Notes: generated by a model from the letters alone, not told the origin. A DNA stretch of 64,000 bases from Bacillota bacterium (GCA_023402395.1 JAEYGI010000040.1:62001-126000); one strand, 5' to 3'; counted from the first letter of the stretch, positions 42,969 through 49,580 are shown. A program made the numbers and translations.

Positions 42969-43481
42969 TTGAACGTCAAAGAAGAGTTTTTACATTTCCT
43001 CCAGCGCCTCCAGGACGCCCCGGTAGTCAAAGCGATTGCCGGGTTTTTTTTATGGGTAATCTCAGCACTGTATGGTGATTTCCGGCCGGCCTATGGAGCA
43101 ATCGCTGCATTGGTAGCCCTTGACTGGGTGACCGGCGTTTACTACGCATGGGCAAATCCAGATTTGGTTGTTGAGTCCGGAAAGATGCGGCGCGGCGGGA
43201 TAAAGATGCTTGTTTATGCTGGGCTCCTAGCGGTTGGATATTGGTGCAGCCTGATTGACGGGGCCATGTTTATCCGGACGCAAATCGAAGCTTTTATCAT
43301 GATTACTGAGGTAAGTTCGTTAATCGAAAACGCAAAGAAGATTGCGGATTTATACGGAGCATTTATCCCATGGTTAGATAAGTTATCTGCTATTTTGCAA
43401 GGCCAGTTGAATCAATCAGTGCTGCAGATGCCTGGGAAACGACGCCGGAATCATGACGATATCCCGGAAGGAGATGCTTAA
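42969..43481 (+). CDS. Holin (Phage_holin_4 family)
   Basis: 170 residues from TTG 42969 with AAAAGGAGG nine bases upstream. KAIAGFFLWVISALYGDF, ALVALDWVTGVYYAW, SGKMRRGGIKMLVYAGLLAVGYW in part and ITEVSSLIENAKKI define the toxin-secretion/phage lysis holin family. It makes holes in the membrane to release the endolysin encoded next. Confidence 0.9.
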   Translation: MNVKEEFLHFLQRLQDAPVVKAIAGFFLWVISALYGDFRPAYGAIAALVALDWVTGVYYAWANPDLVVESGKMRRGGIKMLVYAGLLAVGYWCSLIDGAMFIRTQIEAFIMITEVSSLIENAKKIADLYGAFIPWLDKLSAILQGQLNQSVLQMPGKRRRNHDDIPEGDA

Positions 43482-43483
43482 TC

Positions 43484-43999
43484 ATGCCGCAAATCCAAGA
43501 AATGTTACTCAGCCCCGGCCCGAACCGTCCCGGCAGTATTATTACCCCTGACCTGATTATCGTTCATCGTACTGGGAATCCCGGTGCGTCGGCCCTGGCA
43601 AATCAAAACTATTTTGAAAGCCTGAATCACCCGCCGAAAGCCGGGAAGACCCACGCTTCCGCCCATTACATCATCGATTCTAATTACACTATCCGCTGCA
43701 TCCCAGAGCGGGAACGCGCGCACCACTGTATCGGGGCGAATACCCGGTCAATCGGGATTGAGGTTTGCGAACCGTTGACATGCGCTGCGTATCAAAGCTT
43801 GCTCGATCTGATTTGGGACATCTGCCAGAGGTATGGAATCACGGCGGATCCCAGCCACGTACAGCCCCATTCCAAGTATGACGATACTAGGCGGCGTTAC
43901 GATCCGTTTCGGTGGGCTGATTATCAGCAGGGACGAACGACTTCGGCCGATTTGTTTGACCCGTTCCAATTTTATCGCGACTTGGAGGTGATGGCTTGA
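43484..43999 (+). CDS. N-acetylmuramoyl-L-alanine amidase (endolysin)
   Basis: 171 residues, one Amidase_2 domain. LIIVHRTGNPGASA carries the first zinc His, THASAHYIIDSNYTI the family core, RSIGIEVCEP follows, and VQPHSKYDDTRR the later His region. No separate cell-wall-binding domain. It cuts the amide bond between muramic acid and peptide. Follows the holin after two bases. Confidence 0.9.
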   Translation: MPQIQEMLLSPGPNRPGSIITPDLIIVHRTGNPGASALANQNYFESLNHPPKAGKTHASAHYIIDSNYTIRCIPERERAHHCIGANTRSIGIEVCEPLTCAAYQSLLDLIWDICQRYGITADPSHVQPHSKYDDTRRRYDPFRWADYQQGRTTSADLFDPFQFYRDLEVMA

Positions 44000-44562
44000 A
44001 GAAAGTCTTACTTGGAATCCTTATCGGTTTTGTTCTGACCGCCTCCGGGGCGGTTTTTGTGTATCAGCGGTTTTTGCATCCGGTTCCCCGCCCTGGCCCG
44101 GAAGCATCGGCCCCGATAATCGTCCAACCGTCTGAGCCGGAGAAGAAAAAGGCCGATGTAACTACGAAAATCCATCATCGGATTACCGTCCCGCTGGACC
44201 AGGAACAGGGTGATTCCGTACGGGGTAAGGTGTTTGTACCTGCCGCGGCTGAAATCACCGTAGAGGGCTTAAAGGGGGCTAAAACAGCCCCAGCTGAGGT
44301 GACCCGGACGGAAACCGGTGACCTGGTACTGACCACGGATACGGAGATCGCGATTACGTACCCGGAGCCGCTTCAAAGACGCTGGGAAGCAGGCTTGGCG
44401 TTTGGGATAGACAGCCATGGTGAGGTAGTCCGGGAGGCATGGGGGCAGTATGATGTTTGGCAGCGGAGCGGGCGACGGATTGACTTGGCTGCGCCAGTAC
44501 GGTTGGGCTGGGCGGTGGGGGAGGGCTTCCGATTGATGGCTGGAGTAAAAGTTAGGTTTTGA
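43996..44562 (+). CDS. Membrane-anchored protein of the lysis cassette
   Basis: 188 residues. N-terminal membrane anchor (VLLGILIGFVLTASGAVFVY), Pro-rich linker, then a beta-rich outside part that ends WEAGLAFGIDSHG ... RLMAGVKVRF. The alternating pattern and terminal Phe resemble the last strands of outer-membrane barrels, so a spanin-like role in a two-membrane host is imaginable, but a simple membrane-tethered lysis accessory is equally likely. Overlaps the amidase stop by four bases. Confidence 0.6.
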   Translation: MKKVLLGILIGFVLTASGAVFVYQRFLHPVPRPGPEASAPIIVQPSEPEKKKADVTTKIHHRITVPLDQEQGDSVRGKVFVPAAAEITVEGLKGAKTAPAEVTRTETGDLVLTTDTEIAITYPEPLQRRWEAGLAFGIDSHGEVVREAWGQYDVWQRSGRRIDLAAPVRLGWAVGEGFRLMAGVKVRF

Positions 44563-44980
44563 TTGTCAAATCAAGCACCTTGCGCAAAATATATTCATTG
44601 ACGCTGTGTTTTGACATGGCGGCTTTTTCGATGATAGCCTTCCATTCCCGATCCGTCGCAGAAAATTGACGCAGTTTTCGGCGGTCAACTGCTTTTGGGC
44701 GCTCTTTTGGCGCTATGGTTGTGGGGTTGGGGATATACCACCGCCCAGATCGGGGGTCTTGGAATGCGTCTGGGTATTTTCCGGCTTTTGCATTCCTGAC
44801 AGCCATTTGCGGACTAATACCTGCCCATTTTGCAAATTGAGTTGCCGTCATGTACCCATCAGGGACAGTGATCGTGATCCCGGTGCGCCAATTGTCACGG
44901 AGCTTTTTTTGGCAATCGGGATCATCACATGCCCGGTTTTTGCCATTTGTCAATGCACCACAAAACGAGCAGATTCCCAT
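44552..44980 (-). CDS. Zinc-ribbon, wHTH and RHH-like DNA-binding protein
   Basis: 142 residues. N-terminal zinc ribbon (CSFCG, CDDPDC), a central winged-HTH of MerR/excisionase type (MTATQFAKWAGISPQMAVRNAKAG in part) and a C-terminal segment RQFSATDREWKAIIEKAAMSK, VNEYILRKVL like the ribbon-helix-helix of MobC/CopG proteins. It is surely a DNA-binding protein. GGGAGGG precedes the ATG. Its mRNA leader should begin within a 14-base sequence that is repeated in inverted orientation downstream of the divergent promoter, so it may regulate that unit as well as itself. Its 3' end overlaps the lysis gene by 11 bases, tail to tail. Confidence 0.75.
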   Translation of the reverse strand: MGICSFCGALTNGKNRACDDPDCQKKLRDNWRTGITITVPDGYMTATQFAKWAGISPQMAVRNAKAGKYPDAFQDPRSGRWYIPNPTTIAPKERPKAVDRRKLRQFSATDREWKAIIEKAAMSKHSVNEYILRKVLDLTIKT

Positions 44981-44996
44981 ATGTATCCCTCCCGTA

Positions 44997-45010
44997 GTTT
45001 CAATCCACGC
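44997..45010 (-). repeat. Inverted copy of the CRISPR-repeat-like 14-mer
   Basis: On the minus strand this reads GCGTGGATTGAAAC, identical to the end of the plus-strand repeat at 45077-45090. It lies at the predicted 5' end of the DNA-binding protein mRNA, just before its ribosome site. Confidence 0.8.
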
Positions 45011-45014
45011 ACTA

Positions 45015-45043
45015 ATTATATATCATTGACAAAAGATGGACAA
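45015..45043 (-). promoter_or_regulatory. Minus-strand promoter of the DNA-binding protein
   Basis: TTGTCC (complement of 45038-45043), 17-base spacer, TATAAT (complement of 45015-45020). Predicted start near 45008, inside the 14-mer. Confidence 0.7.
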
Positions 45044-45054
45044 GGTTGTATATT
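45026..45054 (+). promoter_or_regulatory. Promoter of the solitary-repeat RNA
   Basis: TTGACA (45026-45031), 17-base spacer, TATATT (45049-45054). It overlaps the divergent minus-strand promoter, so the two should compete. Predicted start near 45061. Confidence 0.75.
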
Positions 45055-45060
45055 ATAGGT

Positions 45061-45149
45061 GTTGTGTCGCCTCCGGGCGTGGATTGAAACATTTTATACG
45101 CATGTTAATCGGAATAAACAAAAAACCTGCTATTGTCGGCAGGTTTTTT
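45061..45149 (+). ncRNA. Candidate small RNA with a solitary type I-C-like CRISPR repeat (RNA anti-CRISPR candidate)
   Basis: The expected transcript of about 89 nt has three parts: a CRISPR-repeat-like 5' end (45066-45090, beginning GTCGCC and ending GCGTGGATTGAAAC), a unique stretch of 29 nt (45091-45119) and a strong terminator. Type I-C repeats typically begin GTCGC, have a GC hairpin, and end GTGGATTGAAAC; here the hairpin is shortened to CGCC/GGCG around a four-base loop, making 25 instead of about 32 nt. No further repeat copies are present, so it is not an array. It resembles the solitary repeat units of phages that act as RNA anti-CRISPRs. Alternatives: an operator pair, or a guide-like RNA using the host Cascade. 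Confidence 0.55.
45120..45149. terminator. Bidirectional terminator
   Basis: AAAAAACCTGC / GCAGGTTTTTT, eleven-base-pair stem with eight-base loop, ending the small RNA on plus and the 45158-45619 gene on minus. Confidence 0.85.
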
Positions 45150-45157
45150 GTTTATTC

Positions 45158-45619
45158 TTAAGCGTTTTCGAATTTCAAACTAGCAATTAAGTTTTGATTT
45201 TTGCGGCTATAACTCGCGGTTGACATCCGATCTAACTCGGTCTTCGCGACATCATCGCCATACCAAGCTTTATCAGTGGTGCTATAAGCAAATCCAGCGT
45301 CTTTCAACAATTCCTTCGCGGGATAGGTGTTACCCGTGACTTTAATCTTACCGGTTGCGACTTCGGCCGTTTTTGTCGTGGGAAGATCTTCGCCTTCGCT
45401 GTAAGAATTAAACCCAGTCCCGAATTTAGCGGCCAATTCCATGATTTCTTTCGGCGTTTCCGGGCCGGTGCGAAGGTCGAAACTCATGGTTTGCCGGTCA
45501 AGATTAATCATCCGTTCTTGGAGTTCTCGCTTCAATTCAGGGTTAGAAAACAACTCCAGGGCTTCGGTTCTAAATTCATTGGCTTTGCTTCCGTCGATAT
45601 GATACCCCGCGTATTTCAT
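45158..45619 (-). CDS. Hypothetical protein with DUF5710-like end, operator-controlled
   Basis: 153 residues from ATG 45619 (GGAGG eight bases upstream). The N-terminal part (KANEFRTEALELFSNPELKRE in part, QTMSFDLRTGPETPKEIM) is unrecognised. The C-terminal part IKVTGNTYPAKELLKDAGF and KAWYGDD resembles the small DUF5710-type module found in phage and plasmid proteins. Its promoter holds the ribbon-helix-helix operator, so it is kept off by the adjacent repressor. Being next to the solitary repeat RNA, it is a candidate anti-defence protein; function is unknown. Confidence 0.6.
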   Translation of the reverse strand: MKYAGYHIDGSKANEFRTEALELFSNPELKRELQERMINLDRQTMSFDLRTGPETPKEIMELAAKFGTGFNSYSEGEDLPTTKTAEVATGKIKVTGNTYPAKELLKDAGFAYSTTDKAWYGDDVAKTELDRMSTASYSRKNQNLIASLKFENA

Positions 45620-45655
45620 CTTTTGCACCTCCGCTCACTTCCTCTTTACAGTTAT

Positions 45656-45684
45656 ATTATAACACGGTGATATCACTTCGTCAA
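45656..45684 (-). promoter_or_regulatory. Promoter with RHH operator for the 45158-45619 gene
   Basis: TTGACG (complement of 45679-45684), 17-base spacer, TATAAT (complement of 45656-45661). The 15-mer ATAACACGGTGATAT at 45659-45673 lies between and over the boxes and is repeated at 45892-45906. Confidence 0.75.
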
Positions 45685-45827
45685 CTATTTTTCCCATGTT
45701 CTTCCAAAATCATCACTACATAGTTATTAAAACTGCGTTTATCTTTTCTCGCTTCACTCTCTAATTTCTCCTTGAGTTCTTTCGGAAGAGTAATCAAGGT
45801 GCGTACATTATCTTTAGATATCGGCAT
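45681..45827 (-). CDS. Ribbon-helix-helix (Arc/CopG-type) repressor
   Basis: 48 residues from ATG 45827 with CAGGAGGG upstream. NVRTLITLPKELKEKLESEA gives the beta strand and first helix, RSFNNYVVMILEEHG the second helix, a complete minimal RHH domain. Arc/CopG proteins bind as dimers of dimers. Shared 15-bp operators occur inside the promoters on both sides of the gene, and a variant within its own promoter, so it should repress all three. Confidence 0.8.
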   Translation of the reverse strand: MPISKDNVRTLITLPKELKEKLESEARKDKRSFNNYVVMILEEHGKNS

Positions 45828-45858
45828 TCCGATCCCTCCTGAAATTTTTGTTGATTTG

Positions 45859-45887
45859 ATTATACCATGATATAAAGGTGTTGACAA
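45859..45887 (-). promoter_or_regulatory. Promoter of the RHH repressor
   Basis: TTGTCA (complement of 45882-45887), 17-base spacer, TATAAT (complement of 45859-45864). The spacer contains the palindrome TATACCATGATATA, a variant of the operator. Confidence 0.7.
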
Positions 45888-45909
45888 GATGATAACACGG
45901 TGATATAAT
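45881..45909 (+). promoter_or_regulatory. Right-arm accessory promoter with RHH operator
   Basis: TTGACA (45881-45886), 17-base spacer, TATAAT (45904-45909). Exact operator copy ATAACACGGTGATAT at 45892-45906. It overlaps the -35 box of the divergent repressor promoter. Confidence 0.75.
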
Positions 45910-45957
45910 TAAATCATCAAGAAGAAATCGGGCAACCGCCCGGAGGAGGATGGAGAG

Positions 45958-46284
45958 ATGAGAAAGCTAGTAACGCAAGTTACGGTTAATAAAATCAACG
46001 ATATGGTTGAAAAGAATATGAGATATTCAAAAGAGTTAAAATATTTATTGACTGAAATGTTATGTAGTTACGGATGCTATGGGGCGACATTAGCCCAGAT
46101 GAAAAAATGGGGTTGCCCGATGAGCAATCAATGTCAAATCAATGTTTATGAATCAAATGAACTGCGTGGAATGGGTGTTCTTTTTAATGAATATTTCTCT
46201 ACCGTGTTCTGCGCTGATTTGCACCATGTAAATATTAAAGACTTTAACGGACTTGTGAACGCTTGCGCCAATCACAAAGACTGA
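45958..46284 (+). CDS. Cys-rich hypothetical protein, first gene of the right-arm operon
   Basis: 108 residues. Helical N-terminus (VNKINDMVEKNMRYSKELKYLL in part) and a middle with several cysteines (CSYGCYG, WGCPMSNQC). GGAGGATGGAG precedes the ATG. Directly under the operator-bearing promoter. No family recognised. Confidence 0.6.
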   Translation: MRKLVTQVTVNKINDMVEKNMRYSKELKYLLTEMLCSYGCYGATLAQMKKWGCPMSNQCQINVYESNELRGMGVLFNEYFSTVFCADLHHVNIKDFNGLVNACANHKD

Positions 46285-46333
46285 CAGCCTAACCCGCGCC
46301 TAACGGGTAATTAATCGAAGGAGGAATGAAAAA

Positions 46334-46489
46334 ATGTATGTAATCGTAAACGCTGCAAGTAATCGCCCAATCCATGCAATCGCCTTTTGCGCCGCCTATG
46401 AAAGCAAAGAAGAAGCCGAAAAAGCCGCTGAAAACTGGAATAAGTATAGATCGCCAAGTATCTGTAAGGTGAAAGTGATTGAGCAATAA
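46334..46489 (+). CDS. Small hypothetical protein
   Basis: 51 residues. MYVIVNAASNRPIHAIAF then AYESKEEAEKAAENWNKY; looks like a compact beta-alpha-beta fold. GAAGGAGG lies ten bases before ATG. Confidence 0.6.
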   Translation: MYVIVNAASNRPIHAIAFCAAYESKEEAEKAAENWNKYRSPSICKVKVIEQ

Positions 46490-46583
46490 AGCCTAACCCG
46501 CCCCACTCGGGGCACCGTCTCCCGTACAGCGGGACTGATGAGCCGGATGATTCCCGGCGAAACGGATGAGGGAGGGACGAAGG

Positions 46584-46790
46584 ATGAAGCGTCCGTATAC
46601 AATCCACCTAATTAATAAAAACGGGATAGAAGAATCAGTTGTAAATCGTTGGAATCGTCAACGGGCTCTTATGTTTGGGGTGATTGGTTTGGGGATGGAC
46701 TTTCATCATGTTATAGTTAAAACTCCCGGAGGCAAGATCCTTTATGAACGCGACGGCGAGAATATTATAAAAGACATAATTGGAGGTTGA
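46584..46790 (+). CDS. Small hypothetical protein
   Basis: 68 residues. KRPYTIHLINKNGIEESVVN and FHHVIVKTPGGKILYERDG. GGAGGG sets the start at 46584. No family recognised. Confidence 0.55.
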   Translation: MKRPYTIHLINKNGIEESVVNRWNRQRALMFGVIGLGMDFHHVIVKTPGGKILYERDGENIIKDIIGG

Positions 46791-46793
46791 ATC

Positions 46794-47006
46794 ATGGGAA
46801 ATCGAATTATAGATATTGATTACGGTTGTGGGACCAAACGAACAGAAATCATTACCGAGGAAACCGATCGCTATATATACTTCACTAATGGCTGGATTGG
46901 CATCAACGAAAGATATGATAAAACTCAACAAATTGTTGAGCAGCAATTACGTGATGGTTCGTGGAGCCCTTATCGAGATTTTGTTGCACAGGTGAAAACC
47001 AGATAA
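46794..47006 (+). CDS. Small hypothetical protein
   Basis: 70 residues. NRIIDIDYGCGTKRTEIITE and YIYFTNGWIGINERYDK. TTGGAGG lies upstream; three bases after the previous gene. Unknown. Confidence 0.55.
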   Translation: MGNRIIDIDYGCGTKRTEIITEETDRYIYFTNGWIGINERYDKTQQIVEQQLRDGSWSPYRDFVAQVKTR

Positions 47007-47084
47007 CCGGCCCCGCGCCGGTCCCGTCGCCGGATACGGCCTGACGATGGCCTCTGAAATGAGGCCGAAACGGGAGGGGTAAGA

Positions 47085-47303
47085 ATGGGTTATCAAAATG
47101 GTGGTTTAGCTTACCACGATGAGGAGCGGCTAATACTTGTTGTCCCAACAGCGGATCAGGTTGTTCGGGTTGAACGGGACGAAACAAGGGGAAAATTCAA
47201 TTCCGATTGTGGTTACCGGGTTCAGAGTCGGTGTTTAGTTCACAGGGATCTTACTGTGGCGTTGCCCGAACAGCCGAGACCCAAGCGAACAGTATTAAAA
47301 TAA
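47085..47303 (+). CDS. Small hypothetical protein
   Basis: 72 residues with a basic Pro-rich end (LPEQPRPKRTVLK). GGGAGGGG precedes ATG 47085. Unknown. Confidence 0.5.
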   Translation: MGYQNGGLAYHDEERLILVVPTADQVVRVERDETRGKFNSDCGYRVQSRCLVHRDLTVALPEQPRPKRTVLK

Positions 47304-47315
47304 AGGTGATCCAAA

Positions 47316-48242
47316 ATGACTAAACTACTTAGCACCGTAAAACATTACGCCGTCCACGCTTTCGGGCTGGCCCTGTCGCTATCGGCGATATTCCACACCA
47401 TGACTTCGTTCAGCGATGCCCTGATATTTAAGGCTTTTTTCGGCGCGGGCGGGATTTACGCCGGACTTTCGATTCAGTACCTGCGGGGGCTGGCCGCCGC
47501 ATACAAAAGGAGGGGAAGTAAAAAGGACATAGAACGGGCTAGGGGGCTATGGGTAATCGTTCTTGCCTGCATCCTGGTATTCGACTTTCTGTCCTCGTTC
47601 AGCGTGCTTAATAACCAAATCAGCACCGGCGATCAACAGTACGCGGTACTCGTCGAACGGCGCCAGACAATTCGAGCGGATATTGAATCCCTTCGGGCGG
47701 ATATCCGTGAAAAGAAGGCCCAGCAGAAAGCCGAATTTGCGGACAAGGGCCGTGGTCCAAGGTATAACGCCTTTGAGGTGGAGATCGAAGCTAAGGAGGA
47801 ATCCCTGGCCCGGCTGAAGAATGATCTTGCGAAAGTTACCAGCGAGATGGAGGCGGCCGACAAGAGTTTCTTCGTCGACTTGTCCGAAAAATCTGGGATC
47901 CCGTCGTTTTGGATCGAATTTACGATGTGCGCAGCCTTAATGTTTTTGGTTTATTTCGTACCGTTGCTTACGCCGTGGAACGTAACGATTCCAGGGGAGC
48001 AGGTAACAAGTAACGGCGTAACAAGTAACACGGTAACGGGCGGTAAAGTTACGACCGTAACGCGTAATGAAACGGCAGTAACGGCAGCGCCGCATAAGGT
48101 AACAACTGTGACGTGTAACGAGGACAATTCCGGTAACGCTACTTGCATAGTCTGCGGCGGGCCAACCGGGGGCGGGATGTATTGCTCGGGGAAATGCCGG
48201 ACCGCGGAATTCCGGAGGCGGCAGAAAGCGAAGGAGGGGTAA
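47316..48242 (+). CDS. Membrane protein with coiled coil, VT-repeat tract and C-terminal zinc finger
   Basis: 308 residues. Membrane segments near the start (HAFGLALSLSAIFHTM, FKAFFGAGGIYAGLSI), near residue 90 (LWVIVLACILVFDFLSSF) and near residue 205 (FTMCAALMFLVYFVPLL); a coiled coil between (TIRADIESLRADIREKKAQQ, KEESLARLKNDLAKV); a low-complexity tract of VTSN/VTTVT repeats; and a C-terminal CIVCGG..CSGKC zinc finger with a basic end. The DNA of the repeat tract carries 11 GTAAC pentamers. Role unknown; it could be a membrane-bound sensor or replication tether. Confidence 0.65.
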   Translation: MTKLLSTVKHYAVHAFGLALSLSAIFHTMTSFSDALIFKAFFGAGGIYAGLSIQYLRGLAAAYKRRGSKKDIERARGLWVIVLACILVFDFLSSFSVLNNQISTGDQQYAVLVERRQTIRADIESLRADIREKKAQQKAEFADKGRGPRYNAFEVEIEAKEESLARLKNDLAKVTSEMEAADKSFFVDLSEKSGIPSFWIEFTMCAALMFLVYFVPLLTPWNVTIPGEQVTSNGVTSNTVTGGKVTTVTRNETAVTAAPHKVTTVTCNEDNSGNATCIVCGGPTGGGMYCSGKCRTAEFRRRQKAKEG

Positions 48243-48243
48243 A

Positions 48244-48477
48244 ATGAATTGGATAAGCGTTGAAGAAAGATTTCCGGAAAAAGGCGTTCGGGTATTAACA
48301 ATAGACTACCACAAGGATATACGAATTTTACATTTGGATTGGTTTTTCGGGGATCAATACGATGATTCGGTCTGGGAAACTGATCGCGGATGGGCCGATG
48401 ACAAGGATGGTTGGTGGGGTAATGGGGTGATTACTCACTGGATGCCGCTTCCCGATCCGCCAAAGGAACAAAGTTAA
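48244..48477 (+). CDS. DUF551 family protein
   Basis: 77 residues. MNWISVEERFPEKGVRVLTI at the start and GVITHWMPLPDPPK at the end are diagnostic for DUF551, small phage proteins of unknown role. Follows the membrane gene by one base and is the last gene before a terminator. Confidence 0.85.
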   Translation: MNWISVEERFPEKGVRVLTIDYHKDIRILHLDWFFGDQYDDSVWETDRGWADDKDGWWGNGVITHWMPLPDPPKEQS

Positions 48478-48507
48478 ACCCGGCCAACATGGCCGGGTAT
48501 TTTTTTA
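48478..48507 (+). terminator. Terminator of the right-arm operon
   Basis: ACCCGGCC / GGCCGGGT stem with five-base loop followed by ATTTTTTT. Confidence 0.85.
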
Positions 48508-48652
48508 TGAGTAGTCCTATATCAAAACTTTTAACATTTTATCATTTAAAATGAGCCAAAAGTCCTATAAAGTATTAAAAAGATGCTATTAAGTTAAGCA
48601 AACCCGCGCCGATGATGATGGTACGGGGAAACTTGCAGGCAGAAGATGGTTT

Positions 48653-48943
48653 TTATTTTTTAGCTCGCAGAAACTCAATGTATTTGATCGCGGTTAACCT
48701 GTCCGCTTCAGCCAAGCCGTCAAATACGTCTGTTTTCCGAAAATTAGTCCGGCATAGTAGGTAATCAACAGTAACGTCAAAAAAATCTGCCAGCTTTATC
48801 AAACCGGGCGGGTCAGGCATTGCGCTAGTCTCCCATTTCGAGATAGCGGACCTGGTAATGCCTAAGCGTTTTGCGAGTTGGGCTTGGGTCAGGTCTTTTT
48901 CTTTTCGGAGAAATTTTAAGCGGATTCCGAAAGTTTCTTTCAT
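48653..48943 (-). CDS. Second XRE-family regulator, near attR
   Basis: 96 residues from ATG 48943 (TTG 48961 possible). HTH_3 domain: LRKEKDLTQAQLAKRLGITRSAISKWE, then LIKLADFFDVTVDYLL; C-terminal helix LAEADRLTAIKYIEFLRAKK. No strong ribosome site. A second repressor-type gene at the far end of the prophage could control accessory genes or give immunity to another phage. Confidence 0.8.
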   Translation of the reverse strand: MKETFGIRLKFLRKEKDLTQAQLAKRLGITRSAISKWETSAMPDPPGLIKLADFFDVTVDYLLCRTNFRKTDVFDGLAEADRLTAIKYIEFLRAKK

Positions 48944-49079
48944 GCGAAAACAATACAGCAAAGGTAAAAACGCCGCAATAATTGCGCTTTCGGTTCACAT
49001 TTTAGTAAATTATGGGAATATAAATGGCTTTTGTTTTGGGAAGATTGATGATATAATCTAGTCAACGAACAGGAGTTCG

Positions 49080-49157
49080 ATGTTACATGGATGCACGGAG
49101 GCGATGCGATGGAAGAGTAAAAGAAAAACCACCTTTGCCGCAAACAAAGGTGGTTAA
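49080..49157 (+). CDS. Possible 25-residue peptide ending in a hairpin
   Basis: AGGAG lies four bases before ATG 49080, and a TATAAT is at about 49052. The peptide is basic (MRWKSKRKTTFAANKGG end). Its last codons form the stem of the hairpin 49127-49155. Coding status doubtful. Confidence 0.3.
   Translation: MLHGCTEAMRWKSKRKTTFAANKGG
49127..49155 (-). terminator. Hairpin with minus-strand T run
   Basis: AACCACCTTT / AAAGGTGGTT. On the minus strand it is followed by TTTTTCTTTT, so it can stop transcripts entering the prophage from the right. Confidence 0.6.
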
Positions 49158-49258
49158 TCGGGGTCAATATGCACAACAATCAAACATAAACATAGCATAT
49201 TCGACCCTTTTGTATCAATAGTTTTTTGTAATTTTAACAACAAAGAAAGGGTTAAATC

Positions 49259-49426
49259 ATGATAATATTCGATAAACTACCTCGGGGGCTTACACGAGCA
49301 GATTTTATTTACCGCGACCGCACAGTAACCTGTATATGTCTTGGAAATTATTTCAAAAACTATGCAAAGAAAATGCAAAGAGCATATACAAAAATCACTA
49401 AAAATAATTTAACGGTATATAAATGA
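49259..49426 (+). CDS. Possible small basic protein next to attR
   Basis: 55 residues, AT-rich and basic (FIYRDRTVTCICLGNYFKNY, KKMQRAYTKITKNN). GAAAGGG precedes the ATG. Weak evidence for coding. Confidence 0.35.
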   Translation: MIIFDKLPRGLTRADFIYRDRTVTCICLGNYFKNYAKKMQRAYTKITKNNLTVYK

Positions 49427-49486
49427 AAACGCCGTTTTAACAGTACATATATAAATTATTAGTCATAATATAACTAACCTTGACAC

Positions 49487-49533
49487 ACTTCGAATCTGTA
49501 GGTCGGGGGTTCGAGCCCCTCCGGGCGCACCAG
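49487..49533. other. attR (47-bp core, tRNA-Arg 3' fragment)
   Basis: Exact copy of 3184-3230. The bases before it do not complete a tRNA, so this is the displaced original 3' end. Confidence 0.9.
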
Positions 49534-49545
49534 ATATAAAAATTT

Positions 49546-49580
49546 AAAGTCCGCGTTGAAACGCGGGCTTTTAGTTTTTG
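49546..49580 (+). terminator. Original host terminator of tRNA-Arg
   Basis: AAAGTCCGCGT / ACGCGGGCTTT hairpin with a T run, 13 bases after attR. Before integration it would have ended the tRNA transcript. Confidence 0.65.

Larger units (their letters stand above)
3184..49533. mobile_element. Complete temperate myophage prophage integrated in tRNA-Arg
   Basis: Bounded by a perfect 47-bp direct repeat (attL 3184-3230, attR 49487-49533). It holds, in standard order, integrase, repressor, early and recombination genes, replication, late regulator, packaging, head, contractile tail, lysis and an accessory right arm. I see no frameshifted core genes, so it looks potentially functional. The head genes are of SPP1-like type (gp7/MuF, GP20-like scaffold) and the tail genes of PBSX type (XkdK, M, N, P, Q, S, T, U relatives). 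Excision would give a circle of about 46.3 kb. Confidence 0.93.

Noticed and set aside
44997..45090. Possible two-repeat CRISPR array
   Set aside because: The two copies are inverted, not direct, only 14 bases are shared, and no cas genes are near. It is not an array, though the solitary repeat itself is kept as a finding.
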